DNA of 64,000 bases from GCA-2720975 sp964467985 (GTDB lineage Bacteria > Planctomycetota > UBA1135 > GCA-002686595): the NCBI GenBank assembly GCA_964467985.1, contig CAYXTP010000007.1, positions 62,001-126,000 on the forward strand. The letters are read 5' to 3'. Positions within the stretch are counted from its first letter, which is position 1, and each line of letters starts with the position of its first letter. Shown here piece after piece: positions 16,863 to 24,935 of this stretch. Under the pieces are notes generated by a model. It was not told where the DNA came from. It worked only from the letters and a program-made list of their open reading frames with translations, and made no database searches. The translations under genes and the position numbers were made by a program.

Positions 16863-18095
16863 TCAAAATCCGAAACTGACTCCGATCTGCACAATACCCG
16901 TGTCACCACGCTTGTCCGAGCGCAGGCGCGAGTACTGGCCGGTCCAACGCACCGGCCCGATCCGCACACCACGGCCAACCGCCATGTCCATCCGAGACTC
17001 GCGGGCGTCGTTGTTCGAGTCCTGGAGGCGCACACCAGCCTCCCAGTCGGGAGCGACGAGGAAGGTGCACTGTACGGTCCAGGGCACCGTATTGGGGCTG
17101 AGCTTTGCGCGTCGAGAGTATCCCAGCCATTCCGTGGCGAAACCATTGCCGGTGTAGACGCTATCCCCGAGGAAGAAGACCTCGACCCCTAGCGAAAATG
17201 CCTCCCCTGTTGCCGCCAGGTCCAGGGCGACTCCCGTGGCATCAGGATCCGAGGAGTCCCTAAAGGCAGCGGCTGAAAGGGAGCCACTCGATACGAGAGC
17301 TCGGTCGGCCGCTGTTGCCTGCGCAGCGTGTCGGCCTGGGAAGCGGTAGGTCAGGCGGCCGATTGTGAGTAGGTCTTGGCCGCTGCCATCCGCGCCATCC
17401 TGAAGGGCCAGGGCCCAATCGAGTCCGTGGGTGGAACCCGTTGCCTCGAGGCCCGCTTCATGTCCCCCAAAGAGCGCCCCGATGCGACTGCGTTCCAAGA
17501 AGAACAAGTCTCCTTCGTGCCGCATGCTGCTGGCCGTGAAGGGAGCACGGAATTGACCCACACGCAGGCTGGCTCCGCCCAGGGGGAACTGTAGGTAGGC
17601 GTCCGCGAGTTCATTCCGCGCAAAGTCCTGTTCCAGGCGAAATCCGATCGAGCGATCTGTCAATGCACCTTGCACATGGAGATGGGCTAGACGGACTTCG
17701 GCGAAAGCCGTGTTGTCCGAAATGCGTGGTTGAGACATGGCACTGCTCACACTCACGGCTCGAAGATGCCCACCGAACTCCAGGTTCAGGCTGTCCGAAG
17801 CGGGAAACAAGTCAAGTGCCGGAGGAGCCAAGGGCGCACCGGACGCGGTCGCGTCCTGGGTGACCGACAGCGGGACAGGCGGGACAGGCGGCGTGCGCGG
17901 ATCCGTTGCTGTGGATGACGGCGGGACGCCCCGTTTTCGGAGGTCGCCGAGAGGGCACTTGTGGGGCTTGTCCTGGGCCGAAGCTCCGACGCTCGTGCAC
18001 AGGGCGAGGAGCAGGCCGCTGGCCAGAGTGTGCAGGCTCACGTTCCGGCTCCTGGTGCCAGATCTGGGAAGCGAAGGTCGAATGGGGGGCATCAT
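16863..18095 (-). CDS. outer-membrane porin of the tandem array (member 2)
   Basis: The 410-residue porin has a long positively charged leader and a signal core (SLHTLASGLLLALCTSVGASA). An extra Pro/Thr-rich segment of about 45 residues (TDPRTPPVPPVPLSV), absent from the other members, comes before the barrel. Barrel landmarks are VGQFRAPFTASSMRHEGDLF, the ERSRIGALFGG turn, DWEAGVRLQDSNND and a terminal Phe (VSFGF). ATG 18095 or 18092 are equally good starts; GTG 18041 would still leave a signal peptide. A terminator at 18179-18214 separates it from the gene upstream. Confidence 0.82.
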   Translation of the reverse strand: MMPPIRPSLPRSGTRSRNVSLHTLASGLLLALCTSVGASAQDKPHKCPLGDLRKRGVPPSSTATDPRTPPVPPVPLSVTQDATASGAPLAPPALDLFPASDSLNLEFGGHLRAVSVSSAMSQPRISDNTAFAEVRLAHLHVQGALTDRSIGFRLEQDFARNELADAYLQFPLGGASLRVGQFRAPFTASSMRHEGDLFFLERSRIGALFGGHEAGLEATGSTHGLDWALALQDGADGSGQDLLTIGRLTYRFPGRHAAQATAADRALVSSGSLSAAAFRDSSDPDATGVALDLAATGEAFSLGVEVFFLGDSVYTGNGFATEWLGYSRRAKLSPNTVPWTVQCTFLVAPDWEAGVRLQDSNNDARESRMDMAVGRGVRIGPVRWTGQYSRLRSDKRGDTGIVQIGVSFGF

Positions 18096-18178
18096 TGGGG
18101 CACCATGGCCGGTGCCCTCCCAGACCCGCCTGCAACCCGATCCTAGCTCTCCGTGGCGATTGCGCGCTCGCGTTGGGC

Positions 18179-18214
18179 AAAAAGAAGGCCCCGCGTCAAA
18201 CGCAGGGCCTTCTT
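18179..18214 (-). terminator. rho-independent terminator after porin member 3
   Basis: On the minus strand AAGAAGGCCCTGCG and CGCGGGGCCTTCTT pair across a short loop and are followed by a run of T. It lies just 3' of the porin gene at 18283-19317. Confidence 0.85.
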
Positions 18215-18282
18215 GACTCACATTGGGATCTCCCGAGGGCCCTCACGGGCGATTGGAGGATTCCCGGTAGGGGCGCTGTCGC

Positions 18283-19317
18283 TCAGAAAGAGACCTGCAG
18301 GCCGAGGCTGACCTGGGACTCGTCATTCGCGCCCTCATCGTCGGTCTGGACGTTCAACATCCACTTGAGGGAGTGTCCGTCGATGTAGTTGTTGATGGAC
18401 AGGTCCGTGCGGGTCGTGCTGTCAGCGCCCGCCGCGGCGTTGTCGAAGTCCTGGAAGCGAACGCCCAGTTCCCACTTGTCAGGCTGCAGCATGTACGAGC
18501 CTTGGACGGAGATGGGGGTGGAGTCGGCGGCGATTTCCGTTCCCAGGCTCCCGCCCGATCCGTTCTCGCCTGCATCACAGACGGCCACGTCGAAGCTCCA
18601 CAGGTTTGTTCCACTGTTGACCTCGAGCACCACGGCGTCGCCGAAGTCACCGTCGTCCACGAAGGCGACTGCTGCGGAGAGGGACGGGTCTTCGGTGCCA
18701 CCGTAGGCGCCTTCGACCTTGCCAGGTCCGCTGCCCATCAGGCTCGCAGTGAGGCGGCCTGCGAAGAGGAGCTCGTCCGTCGTGCCGTCCTCACCGTTCA
18801 TGATGCTGATCTCCCAGCCCATCTGAGAGAGTTCGCCACCAAGCATCAGGCCCGACGTGCGCTTACTGAATGCACTGCCGATGATGTTTCGGTTGGTGAA
18901 GAGCATGCGACCGCTGCTGATGCGAGAGGCACGAGCCACACCGGACTTGAACTGGCCGAAGGTGCCTTTGGCCTGATCGCCTATCCCGAAGGTGCCGTAC
19001 GCGTCAAGCAGAGCGGGAGTACCCGACTTGAATTCAGCCTGCAGCTTGTAGCCGTAGTTGCCATGCTTGCCCTTGGCGCCGAGGCGCGCGTTCTTCAGGG
19101 AAACGCCACCCGAGTCGACGCCAGCGGCAACACCATCTACCTGGCTGGTGTAGTACGTTCGTACACGACCAAAGATCGTAGCGCCCTGGTCGGCCGAGCT
19201 GAGGGTTGAGGAAAGGGCGTTGACTTCCTGCTCGATGGTGCTCCACTCGCCGTCCGAAGCGAGGGCCGCGGAGCCAGTGAGGAAGAGGGCTAGGGTGCTA
19301 CAGGTAAGCTTGTTCAT
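18283..19317 (-). CDS. outer-membrane porin of the tandem array (member 3)
   Basis: This is a porin of 344 residues. The signal peptide is KLTCSTLALFLTGSAALA; the mature start DGEWSTIEQEVNALSSTLS is shared with members 4 and 5. Further landmarks are GRVRTYYTS, LKNARLGAKGKHGNYGYK, the FGQFKSG loop, FTNRNIIGSAF, KWELGVRFQDFD and a C-terminal Phe (LGLQVSF). Codon use and length match its upstream neighbour, with which it shares most landmarks, so the two look like a recent duplication. It ends in a strong terminator. Confidence 0.85.
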   Translation of the reverse strand: MNKLTCSTLALFLTGSAALASDGEWSTIEQEVNALSSTLSSADQGATIFGRVRTYYTSQVDGVAAGVDSGGVSLKNARLGAKGKHGNYGYKLQAEFKSGTPALLDAYGTFGIGDQAKGTFGQFKSGVARASRISSGRMLFTNRNIIGSAFSKRTSGLMLGGELSQMGWEISIMNGEDGTTDELLFAGRLTASLMGSGPGKVEGAYGGTEDPSLSAAVAFVDDGDFGDAVVLEVNSGTNLWSFDVAVCDAGENGSGGSLGTEIAADSTPISVQGSYMLQPDKWELGVRFQDFDNAAAGADSTTRTDLSINNYIDGHSLKWMLNVQTDDEGANDESQVSLGLQVSF

Positions 19318-19704
19318 GGATTGGGGCTCGCGAGTGGAGCCGATTGGGTTTCAGGCGAGGTGGGGGCCGTGGGGCCGCTCAGGGGCGAGAGAATGCCCCG
19401 CGGACCCAGACAGTCCAAGTGCAGGGCCCTAGTTTTTTTTACTGGGAGCGCGAAGCGGCTCCAAGGGCCATTTCCGGCAGGGGAGGTGTGTGGCCCAGGG
19501 CCGACCCCAAGTCCCTCGGACACGGACCCTTTCCCCCGTCCCCCTCTGGCGAAAAAGATGGGTCTGGAGGCGTAGGGGGCACCCTGGGGCCACCGAGAAG
19601 GGGGCTGCACAAAAAAAGAAGGCCCCGCGACGCGCGCGGGGCCTTCGTGGGCTCAACCCGGGGGCACGACGCGCGTGCCCCAGAGTAGATTCAGTGGGGT
19701 AGGA
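19318..19704. other. intergenic region between porin members 3 and 4
   Basis: These 387 bases hold no gene that I can support. They contain the terminator of member 4 (19611-19646) and the leader of member 3. An eight-T run (eight A on the minus strand) near 19434-19441 could be an A-tract upstream of the member 3 promoter. The promoter itself is not clear. Confidence 0.5.
19611..19646 (-). terminator. strong rho-independent terminator after porin member 4
   Basis: A perfect 12-base stem (GAAGGCCCCGCG at 19618-19629 with CGCGGGGCCTTC at 19635-19646) has a five-base loop and is followed on the minus strand by seven T. It ends the porin transcript from 20709. Confidence 0.92.
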
Positions 19705-20709
19705 CTAGAACGCGACGTTCAGGCCAACCATCACGGAGTCGAGATCGGCCATGACGTCCGAGCTGAACTGCTGGATGCCGATTTGCCACTTGAGGCCGTG
19801 GCCATCGAGGTAGTGGTTGGCGGTGACTTCCGTAACTTCGCTATTGGCGGCGTCGTCCATGTCGGTGAAGCGCAGGGCGACTTCCCAGTCCTCGTTGACG
19901 TTGTAGCTACCGGAGAAGGCGATGGGGGTCGTGTCGCCACCGAGGGCACCCGTGGTGTCCGCGCCAGAGGCAAGCGAAGAACCGCTACCCATGTCGTCGA
20001 CGTCCGCAGTTTCGACGCCAACACTCCAGGTGTCGTTGCCAGCGTTGACTTCGATGACGGTGGCACCAGTGCTGTCCATGGCGCCGTCATCAACGACAGC
20101 GATGGAAGCAGAGACGTCGATTCCGTCGTTGCCGCCATCCATGAGGTCCATGCTGACGCGCAGGGCGGTGAGCAGCTCGTCGGCAACGCCGTCGGCACCG
20201 TTCATCAGGCTGATGGCCCAGGAAATCTGGGACATTTCACCACTGAGGCCAAGGCCACTCGTGAAACCGGTGAAGGCTCCACCAATGGCACTGTGCATGA
20301 AGTGCTTCATGCTGCCTTCGTCGAGGTCGGCGTCGTTGGAGACCGATGCGCGGAACTGGCCCATCTGGCCAGAAACCGACTCGCCAATGGCGAACGTGCC
20401 ATACGCACCGCGCAGACCTTCGTCGGCGAAGTCGTTCTCGATGTGGTAACCGTAGTCACCGTGGCTTCCGTCGACAGCGAGGCGGGCATCGGAAACACCG
20501 AAGCCTCCGATGTCCAAGTCGCTGATGGACGTGTAGGCAGTTGCCACGCGACCAGAAATGGTGGCGCCGCCTTGCAGGCTCAGAGTTGATGCGAGAGCTC
20601 CGACCTCCTGGTCGAGAGCAGACCACTTGCCGTCCGACGCGAAGCCGGCAGCGCAGGTCATGGAGAGCGCAAAAGCGCTACAGGTAAGCTTCTTCATGGG
20701 GTTCAACAC
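19705..20709 (-). CDS. outer-membrane porin of the tandem array (member 4)
   Basis: The 334-residue porin has the signal peptide KLTCSAFALSMTCAAGFA, nearly the same as in member 3. It then reads DGKWSALDQEVGALASTLSL, GRVATAYTS, VSDARLAVDGSHGDYGYH, MGQFRASVSND and DTTPIAFSGSYN. DWEVALRFTDMDD and NHYLDGHGLKWQIGI follow, with a terminal Phe (VGLNVAF). It is very acidic, with many Asp in the predicted loops, unlike the phosphate-selective porins whose channels are basic. It has its own leader of about 360 bases and its own terminator, so it is probably transcribed alone and perhaps strongly. Confidence 0.86.
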   Translation of the reverse strand: MLNPMKKLTCSAFALSMTCAAGFASDGKWSALDQEVGALASTLSLQGGATISGRVATAYTSISDLDIGGFGVSDARLAVDGSHGDYGYHIENDFADEGLRGAYGTFAIGESVSGQMGQFRASVSNDADLDEGSMKHFMHSAIGGAFTGFTSGLGLSGEMSQISWAISLMNGADGVADELLTALRVSMDLMDGGNDGIDVSASIAVVDDGAMDSTGATVIEVNAGNDTWSVGVETADVDDMGSGSSLASGADTTGALGGDTTPIAFSGSYNVNEDWEVALRFTDMDDAANSEVTEVTANHYLDGHGLKWQIGIQQFSSDVMADLDSVMVGLNVAF

Positions 20710-21073
20710 TCCAAAGTGAGAATTCAGACAGAAAGAGAGATCAGGGATGGGGTCCTGTTGATCGCGCAGAGGTTGCGGTTGTCGTTTGGCAACGCCAAGC
20801 CTCAGGCGTGATTTTTCGAATCGGATACCGCAGGTTCATTCGGTGGCAGATCCGCTGGCATGTCCCCCATTCCTGTTTCGTTGAGACGAATCGGGACGTA
20901 AGTTATTGAAAAATAAAGGGTTAGGTTAGAAACGAGCGAATTTGGGGCTAGTGGCCCCTATATATAATGTCTTACGAATCAAACCCCCCGGGTGGCTGGG
21001 ACGCGTGGCCCGGGGGTTGGCTTGCGTGGCGTGGGTGTCCGCAGGGGTAGGAGCTAAAGTGTCTTCTGAGAGG
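20710..21073. other. AT-richer leader region upstream of porin member 4
   Basis: This 364-base gap has no supported gene. It is the most AT-rich stretch of the neighbourhood (TGAAAAATAAAGGG near 20910; CTATATATAATG near 20959-20970), in keeping with promoter DNA for the porin at 20709. It also has a small palindrome TTGGCAACGCCAA (20786-20798), which may be an operator, and the hairpin at 20985-21020 that follows member 5. Confidence 0.5.
20985..21020 (-). terminator. GC-rich hairpin after porin member 5
   Basis: AACCCCCGGG and CCCGGGGGGTT flank a loop of about 15 bases on the minus strand, followed by only three T. It is a plausible terminator for the gene ending at 21074, weaker than those after members 3 and 4. 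Confidence 0.5.
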
Positions 21074-22162
21074 CTAAAACCCTACATTCAGGGCAAAACC
21101 CCACAATTCTGTCCGCGAGCCGGTCGCTTCGTTCTCCGTTTGGCTGAGTCCCAGGGTCCACTTGAGGTCGTGTCCCGAGATGTAGTGAGTGAGAGCCAGA
21201 TCCCGTTGGACCAGGTTTCCCTGGTCGAGGTCCTGTACCCGCAGGCCCATTTCCCAGTCGTCGCTCAGCAGGTAGGTGCCGCTGACGGAATGGGGATTCG
21301 TATCGGGGGCCAAGAATCCGAAGGCGCCCGACGCCAGGGATGTGAACCCTGCGCTGCCAACGTCGACGGTATCGACGGCTAGGCTCCAGTTGCCGGCTCC
21401 AGCGCGGAACTCCATCAGAGTGCAATCAGAGTCCGCCAGGGAGCGGTCGTCTACCAGGGACGCCGACACGCGGGCCCTGAGCTGCCCACCGACTCCATGG
21501 GCACCCTCAACCGGACCGTTCCCGGAGGCATTCCCGGGAGAGGATTCATTGCTCGCAGTGAACTCCCAGGAGGCTCGAGCGGAGAGCAGAGCATCATCAC
21601 CCTGGTCGTCGAGCCCATTCATGGCGCTCAGAGCCCAATCCAGACTCGATAGGGTGCCCTGTAGCATCAGGCCTTCATCTCGGGCAGCAAACGCGGTCCC
21701 GATCGAACTTCGTTCGAGGAAGACCATGGAGCCGCTGTCGAGCAACCCGTCGCTTGAGATGACGGGTCGGAAGCGGCCAATGGTTGCCATGACGCCATCG
21801 ATGACCGAGAAACTGGCCTGGGCGTCCAGCAGGCCCAAGGTACCCTCCCCCCAGTCATCGGCGAAATCCACCTCCAGTCGGTAGCTGTAGCCGCTGTGGG
21901 AGCCTGCGACTCCCAATCGAGCGTCGGCCACGCCCACCGCGCTCAGGTCGGGAGTGCCGTCGCTAGAGGCCCTATATGCGCTGCGCACCCTCCCAAACAG
22001 ACCGGGGCCGCCCCCTTCATGAAGCAGACTTGAGGTTAGCGCTTCAACTTCACGGTCCAGATCTGCCCATTCGCCGTCACCCGCAGGATCAAGAGGCAAG
22101 GCAAGGGCTGGCGCCAGGGCGAGGGCGGTGAAGGTGAAGAGGATTGGAGTGCTCGCTTTCAT
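21074..22162 (-). CDS. outer-membrane porin of the tandem array (member 5, proximal)
   Basis: The 362-residue porin has the signal core STPILFTFTALALAPALALP. Its mature start DGEWADLDREVEALTSSLLH is recognisably that of members 3 and 4. Landmarks are GRVRSAYRASSDG, VADARLGVAGSHSGYSY, IGRFRPVISSDGLLDSGSM, ERSSIGTAF, DWEMGLRVQDLDQ and THYISGHDLKWTLGL, with a terminal Phe (FALNVGF). ATG 22162 was chosen for its signal peptide and for AGGAG 5 bases upstream. A perfect stem-loop lies in its leader. It is first in the array by transcription order. Confidence 0.85.
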   Translation of the reverse strand: MKASTPILFTFTALALAPALALPLDPAGDGEWADLDREVEALTSSLLHEGGGPGLFGRVRSAYRASSDGTPDLSAVGVADARLGVAGSHSGYSYRLEVDFADDWGEGTLGLLDAQASFSVIDGVMATIGRFRPVISSDGLLDSGSMVFLERSSIGTAFAARDEGLMLQGTLSSLDWALSAMNGLDDQGDDALLSARASWEFTASNESSPGNASGNGPVEGAHGVGGQLRARVSASLVDDRSLADSDCTLMEFRAGAGNWSLAVDTVDVGSAGFTSLASGAFGFLAPDTNPHSVSGTYLLSDDWEMGLRVQDLDQGNLVQRDLALTHYISGHDLKWTLGLSQTENEATGSRTELWGFALNVGF

Positions 22163-22187
22163 GACGGCTCCTGGTGGACAGGGGCGT

Positions 22188-22208
22188 CTGGAGTGCGAAA
22201 CACTCCAG
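22188..22208 (-). promoter_or_regulatory. stem-loop in the leader of porin member 5
   Basis: CTGGAGTG TTTCG CACTCCAG forms a perfect 8-base stem with a five-base loop, 26-46 bases upstream of the start codon. There is no T-run, so it is not an ordinary terminator. It could stabilise the mRNA or gate ribosome access. GGAGTGTT also occurs just upstream of porin member 4. Confidence 0.4.
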
Positions 22209-22405
22209 GTCGCAGGCGAGAATCCGAATCCGGTTCTTGGAGGGGGGGCGATTCCCTTGGGTAGGCGTTCCACCCAGCCGGGGCACCTGGCAACCTAACT
22301 GAAGTACTCGAATGGACTTACTACCGTTCACCTCGAGCGCAGGCGCGTGCTTCCCGGGCTCGGATTTGCGCACATTGCGAATTCCTACGGCCGGTCGTGG
22401 ATCCC

Positions 22406-22828
22406 TCAATCGTCCCCTGCGCGGCGCGAGCGTTTGAGGTCACCGCGCTTGCGCTTGCTGTCCAGACGCCTGCGCTTGGACGCCCGCGTGGGCTTGGTCG
22501 GCTTGCGCTGTTTCTTCACTTGCAGGCCCGAGCGCAGAAGCGAGGCCAAGCGTTCGCGGGCCTCCTCCAGATTGCGGGCCCGTTCCCGATGACTCGAGGC
22601 GAACACGATGAGCTCGCCGCGAGTTGTCAGACGCTTGCCGAGCTGACCCAGCAGGCGCACGCGGCGCCTATCGCCGAGGCTCGCGCTCGTCGTCACGGAG
22701 AATCGCAACTGCACGCGCGTTGCGACCTTGTTGACGTTTTGCCCGCCGGGCCCTCCAGAGCGAGAAAACGAGACGTGCAATTCGTCAGCAGGCAGGACCA
22801 GGCGTGCGTTGATCCTGAGCGGTTCCAA
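22406..22828 (-). CDS. arfB: alternative ribosome-rescue factor ArfB (peptidyl-tRNA hydrolase)
   Basis: ArfB enters the A site of stalled ribosomes and hydrolyses the peptidyl-tRNA. The 140 residues have the catalytic GGQ in SRSGGPGGQNVNKVATRVQL, as in class I release factors, but lack the codon-recognition domain. The tail is very basic (VKKQRKPTKPTRASKRRRLD), matching the part that lies in the mRNA channel. It starts 9 bases after the DUF971 gene and probably shares its transcript. Confidence 0.93.
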   Translation of the reverse strand: MEPLRINARLVLPADELHVSFSRSGGPGGQNVNKVATRVQLRFSVTTSASLGDRRRVRLLGQLGKRLTTRGELIVFASSHRERARNLEEARERLASLLRSGLQVKKQRKPTKPTRASKRRRLDSKRKRGDLKRSRRAGDD

Positions 22829-22837
22829 GCGCGCGTC

Positions 22838-23137
22838 CTAGTCGGGCTGCCCTGCGCGGTGCAAGAACTCGAATGTGTAGATGCCCGTTTCGTGCCCGTC
22901 CGAGAATCGCAGGCAGATCGCGTAGTTGCCCACCAAGCGCAGGTTTTCCTGGGTCAAGTCATCGGGAATCGACGTCGGGTCGAGAATTCGTTGACCCGTC
23001 GTTTCGCTCACGCAGGCTGCGCAAGGACAACGACGTCGCAAATCGGCGGCATCGAATTCGGTCGAGCGGCCATCGGCCCATTCGAGAATCACCTTGGATG
23101 GATCGCGGCGGCGGATCCGGGTGGGCGTCGAGCTCAT
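22838..23137 (-). CDS. DUF971 (GBBH-like N-terminal) domain protein
   Basis: This 99-residue protein has the DUF971 pattern: VILEWADGRSTEFDAADLRR, CPCAACVSETTGQR and NYAICLRFSDGHETGIYTFE. The CPCAAC cysteines resemble the metal-binding site of the domain found at the N-terminus of gamma-butyrobetaine hydroxylase and in proteins linked to iron-sulphur assembly. The start is ATG 23137. It lies 17 bases after the tRNA-Phe gene and is probably read through from the tRNA promoter. Confidence 0.85.
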   Translation of the reverse strand: MSSTPTRIRRRDPSKVILEWADGRSTEFDAADLRRRCPCAACVSETTGQRILDPTSIPDDLTQENLRLVGNYAICLRFSDGHETGIYTFEFLHRAGQPD

Positions 23138-23154
23138 GGGGAGCAGGGTAAGGG

Positions 23155-23230
23155 TGGTGGCCAGGACCAGACTTGAACTGGTGACCCCTTGATTTTCAGT
23201 CAAGTGCTCTACCAACTGAGCTACCTGGCC
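23155..23230 (-). tRNA. tRNA-Phe (GAA), CCA encoded
   Basis: The minus strand folds as a normal tRNA. The acceptor stem GGCCAGG pairs with CCTGGCC, followed by discriminator A and an encoded CCA. The D-arm is GCTCAGTTGGTAGAGC, and the anticodon arm CTTGA-CTGAAAA-TCAAG gives anticodon GAA. The T-loop is GTTCAAG. Total length is 76 bases including CCA. Confidence 0.97.
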
Positions 23231-23260
23231 AGGTGTGCGCGTGAACCGCAGCGGGGCGGG

Positions 23261-23289
23261 ATTATCGGCTCGCGGTCCGGAGCCGTCAA
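23261..23289 (-). promoter_or_regulatory. sigma-70 promoter of tRNA-Phe
   Basis: On the minus strand TTGACG (23284-23289) is separated by exactly 17 bases from GATAAT (23261-23266), close to the consensus TTGACA-17-TATAAT. The -10 ends about 30 bases before the tRNA. It overlaps the 3' flank of ribF and probably also drives the DUF971 gene and arfB. Confidence 0.8.
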
Positions 23290-23319
23290 AGGGATTGAGC
23301 CGCTTTCCTTCCGGCAATC

Positions 23320-24267
23320 TCAGGCCAGGATCGACCGGGCCGCGCTGACATCCGCCCCGATCTGGTCCTTGAGGGCGTCCAGCCCGTCGAACTTCCGCTC
23401 TGCACGGAGGTGCTGGGTGAATTCCAGCTCCAGGCGCCGACCGTAGATGTCGCCCTCAAAATCCAGAAGGTGGACCTCGACCAAGAGCTCCCCCAGTGCT
23501 CGGGGCTTGTCGGCATGCAGCGTGGGTCGCGTTCCCACGTTGCAGACAGCCTTGTGCGTCGCTTCGATCGAATGGTCTGCATGTGTGGCCAGGAGGTGGG
23601 CGCGGCCCGCATAGACGCCTGCGGGGGGATGCAGCTCGTGGTGCAGGTCGAGGTTGGCGGTGGGGAAGCCCAGCGTGCGGCCCAAGGCGTTGCCGTGCAC
23701 GACTTCTCCCAAGACCGAGACTGGCCGGCCCAACATGGCCCGTGCCCCATCCAAGTCACCGAGCCCCACCGCCTCCCGGATGGCAGTGCTTGAGACGGCT
23801 CTCTGTCCAACCACGACCTTGTCGATGACTTCCACTGGGATTCCCATTTCTCGCAGGAGCTCAGGCGTCCCCTTTTGGTCGCGCCCGAACTTGCTGTCAA
23901 AGCCCAGCACCAGGGCCTGAGCACCCAACTCCTTCACGAGCAATTCGTTGACGAACTCCGTCGCCTGCGTGCTGCGCAGCTCGTCGTCGAACGAGAGCAC
24001 AAGGGTGTGTCCGATGCCCGCCCGCCGGAAGAGCTCAAGTCTGTGGGCCAGGGTCGTCAACGTGCGCGGGGCGCGTCCCAACAACACCTGTTTCGGGTGG
24101 CCCTTGAAGGTCACGACCGTGGGGCAAGCATCTCGCTTCCGGGCGCAGGCCACGTTGGCTGAGAGAATCGCGGCGTGCCCCAGGTGGACTCCGTCAAAGA
24201 CACCAATGCTGACGACAGAATTCTCGGCTGTCGCGGGCAGGTCGACTCTGTGATTGGTGACGATCAA
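23320..24267 (-). CDS. ribF: bifunctional riboflavin kinase / FAD synthetase
   Basis: RibF phosphorylates riboflavin to FMN and adenylates FMN to FAD. The 315 residues have the nucleotidyltransferase motif SIGVFDGVHLGHAAIL, VTFKGHPKQVL, and the SSTAIREAV signature in the first half. The kinase domain follows, with GRTLGFPTANLDLH and PPAGVYAG. Its start overlaps the def stop by 4 bases, so the two are coupled. Confidence 0.96.
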   Translation of the reverse strand: MIVTNHRVDLPATAENSVVSIGVFDGVHLGHAAILSANVACARKRDACPTVVTFKGHPKQVLLGRAPRTLTTLAHRLELFRRAGIGHTLVLSFDDELRSTQATEFVNELLVKELGAQALVLGFDSKFGRDQKGTPELLREMGIPVEVIDKVVVGQRAVSSTAIREAVGLGDLDGARAMLGRPVSVLGEVVHGNALGRTLGFPTANLDLHHELHPPAGVYAGRAHLLATHADHSIEATHKAVCNVGTRPTLHADKPRALGELLVEVHLLDFEGDIYGRRLELEFTQHLRAERKFDGLDALKDQIGADVSAARSILA

Positions 24268-24806
24268 GTCGTTGCCTGCTGCTCCTTGTACGCCTCGATC
24301 ATCTCTTCCAGTGCGACCTTGTTACGCAAGCGATCGGCGGGAGACATGCGGTCCACAAGTAGGACCCCTTCCAAGTGATCGTATTCGTGTTGAAGAACGC
24401 GGCTCTTGAAGCCCGTCAATTCGAGGCGCAGTGGCTGGCCATCGACGTCGACCGCTTCAACGATGCAGTTCGCGGGGCGAGAGACCTCGGCGTAGATCCC
24501 TGGGAAGGACAGGCAGCCTTCCTCCAACAGGGTCTTGTCGCCGGTGCGTTCGACAATCTTCGGATTGATCAAGGTCAAGTTGAGTTCCGGCTTCTCTACG
24601 TCACCTTCCTCGTTCATCACCAGGACGCGCTGACGCACGCCCACCTGGGGCGCTGCAAGCCCGACCCCGTGGCTCTCGAACATGCGCGCGTACATACCTT
24701 CGACCAATTCGGACAGCCGACCGTCAAAGGACGTAACCGGATCAGCAATCTTGCGCAGAACGGGGCTGGGGTAGAGCGTGAGGGAGAATTCGGGCGGGTC
24801 GGGCAT
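24264..24806 (-). CDS. def: peptide deformylase
   Basis: Deformylase removes the N-formyl group from nascent proteins. The three metal-site motifs are all present: GVGLAAPQVG, EEGCLSFPG and QHEYDHLEG. ATG 24806 begins MPDPPEFSLTLYPSPVLRK, a normal N-terminus; the open frame continues upstream but is unlike the family. The length is 180 residues. It is divergent from the TPR gene, with a 129-base shared promoter region. Confidence 0.96.
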   Translation of the reverse strand: MPDPPEFSLTLYPSPVLRKIADPVTSFDGRLSELVEGMYARMFESHGVGLAAPQVGVRQRVLVMNEEGDVEKPELNLTLINPKIVERTGDKTLLEEGCLSFPGIYAEVSRPANCIVEAVDVDGQPLRLELTGFKSRVLQHEYDHLEGVLLVDRMSPADRLRNKVALEEMIEAYKEQQATT

Positions 24807-24842
24807 GGGGGGGGATTGGAACGAAGAGGCGTGGAGGGTGCG

Positions 24843-24871
24843 TTGACGGCCCTCAGGGGCCCCTATAGTAT
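24843..24871 (+). promoter_or_regulatory. candidate promoter of the TPR-protein gene
   Basis: TTGACG at 24843-24848 is followed by TATAGT at 24864-24869 (15-base spacer). The -10 area CTATAGTA also reads as TACTATAG on the other strand, so the site could serve the divergent def gene. The spacer is short, so this is tentative. Confidence 0.4.
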
Positions 24872-24935
24872 TTTCCGCCGCTTCATCCGTCGGCCCCCCG
24901 GGGGCAGTTCTCTGATCGGAAGAGGCCCCTTTCCC

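Noticed and set aside
22397..23176. 259-codon plus-strand frame over arfB and the DUF971 gene
   Set aside because: The opposite strand encodes two recognisable families (GGQ of ArfB, CPCAAC of DUF971). The plus frame has no family pattern.
23200..24300. FMN riboswitch before ribF
   Set aside because: ribF starts inside the end of def with a 4-base overlap, leaving no leader for an aptamer. No RFN-like sequence was found upstream of def.
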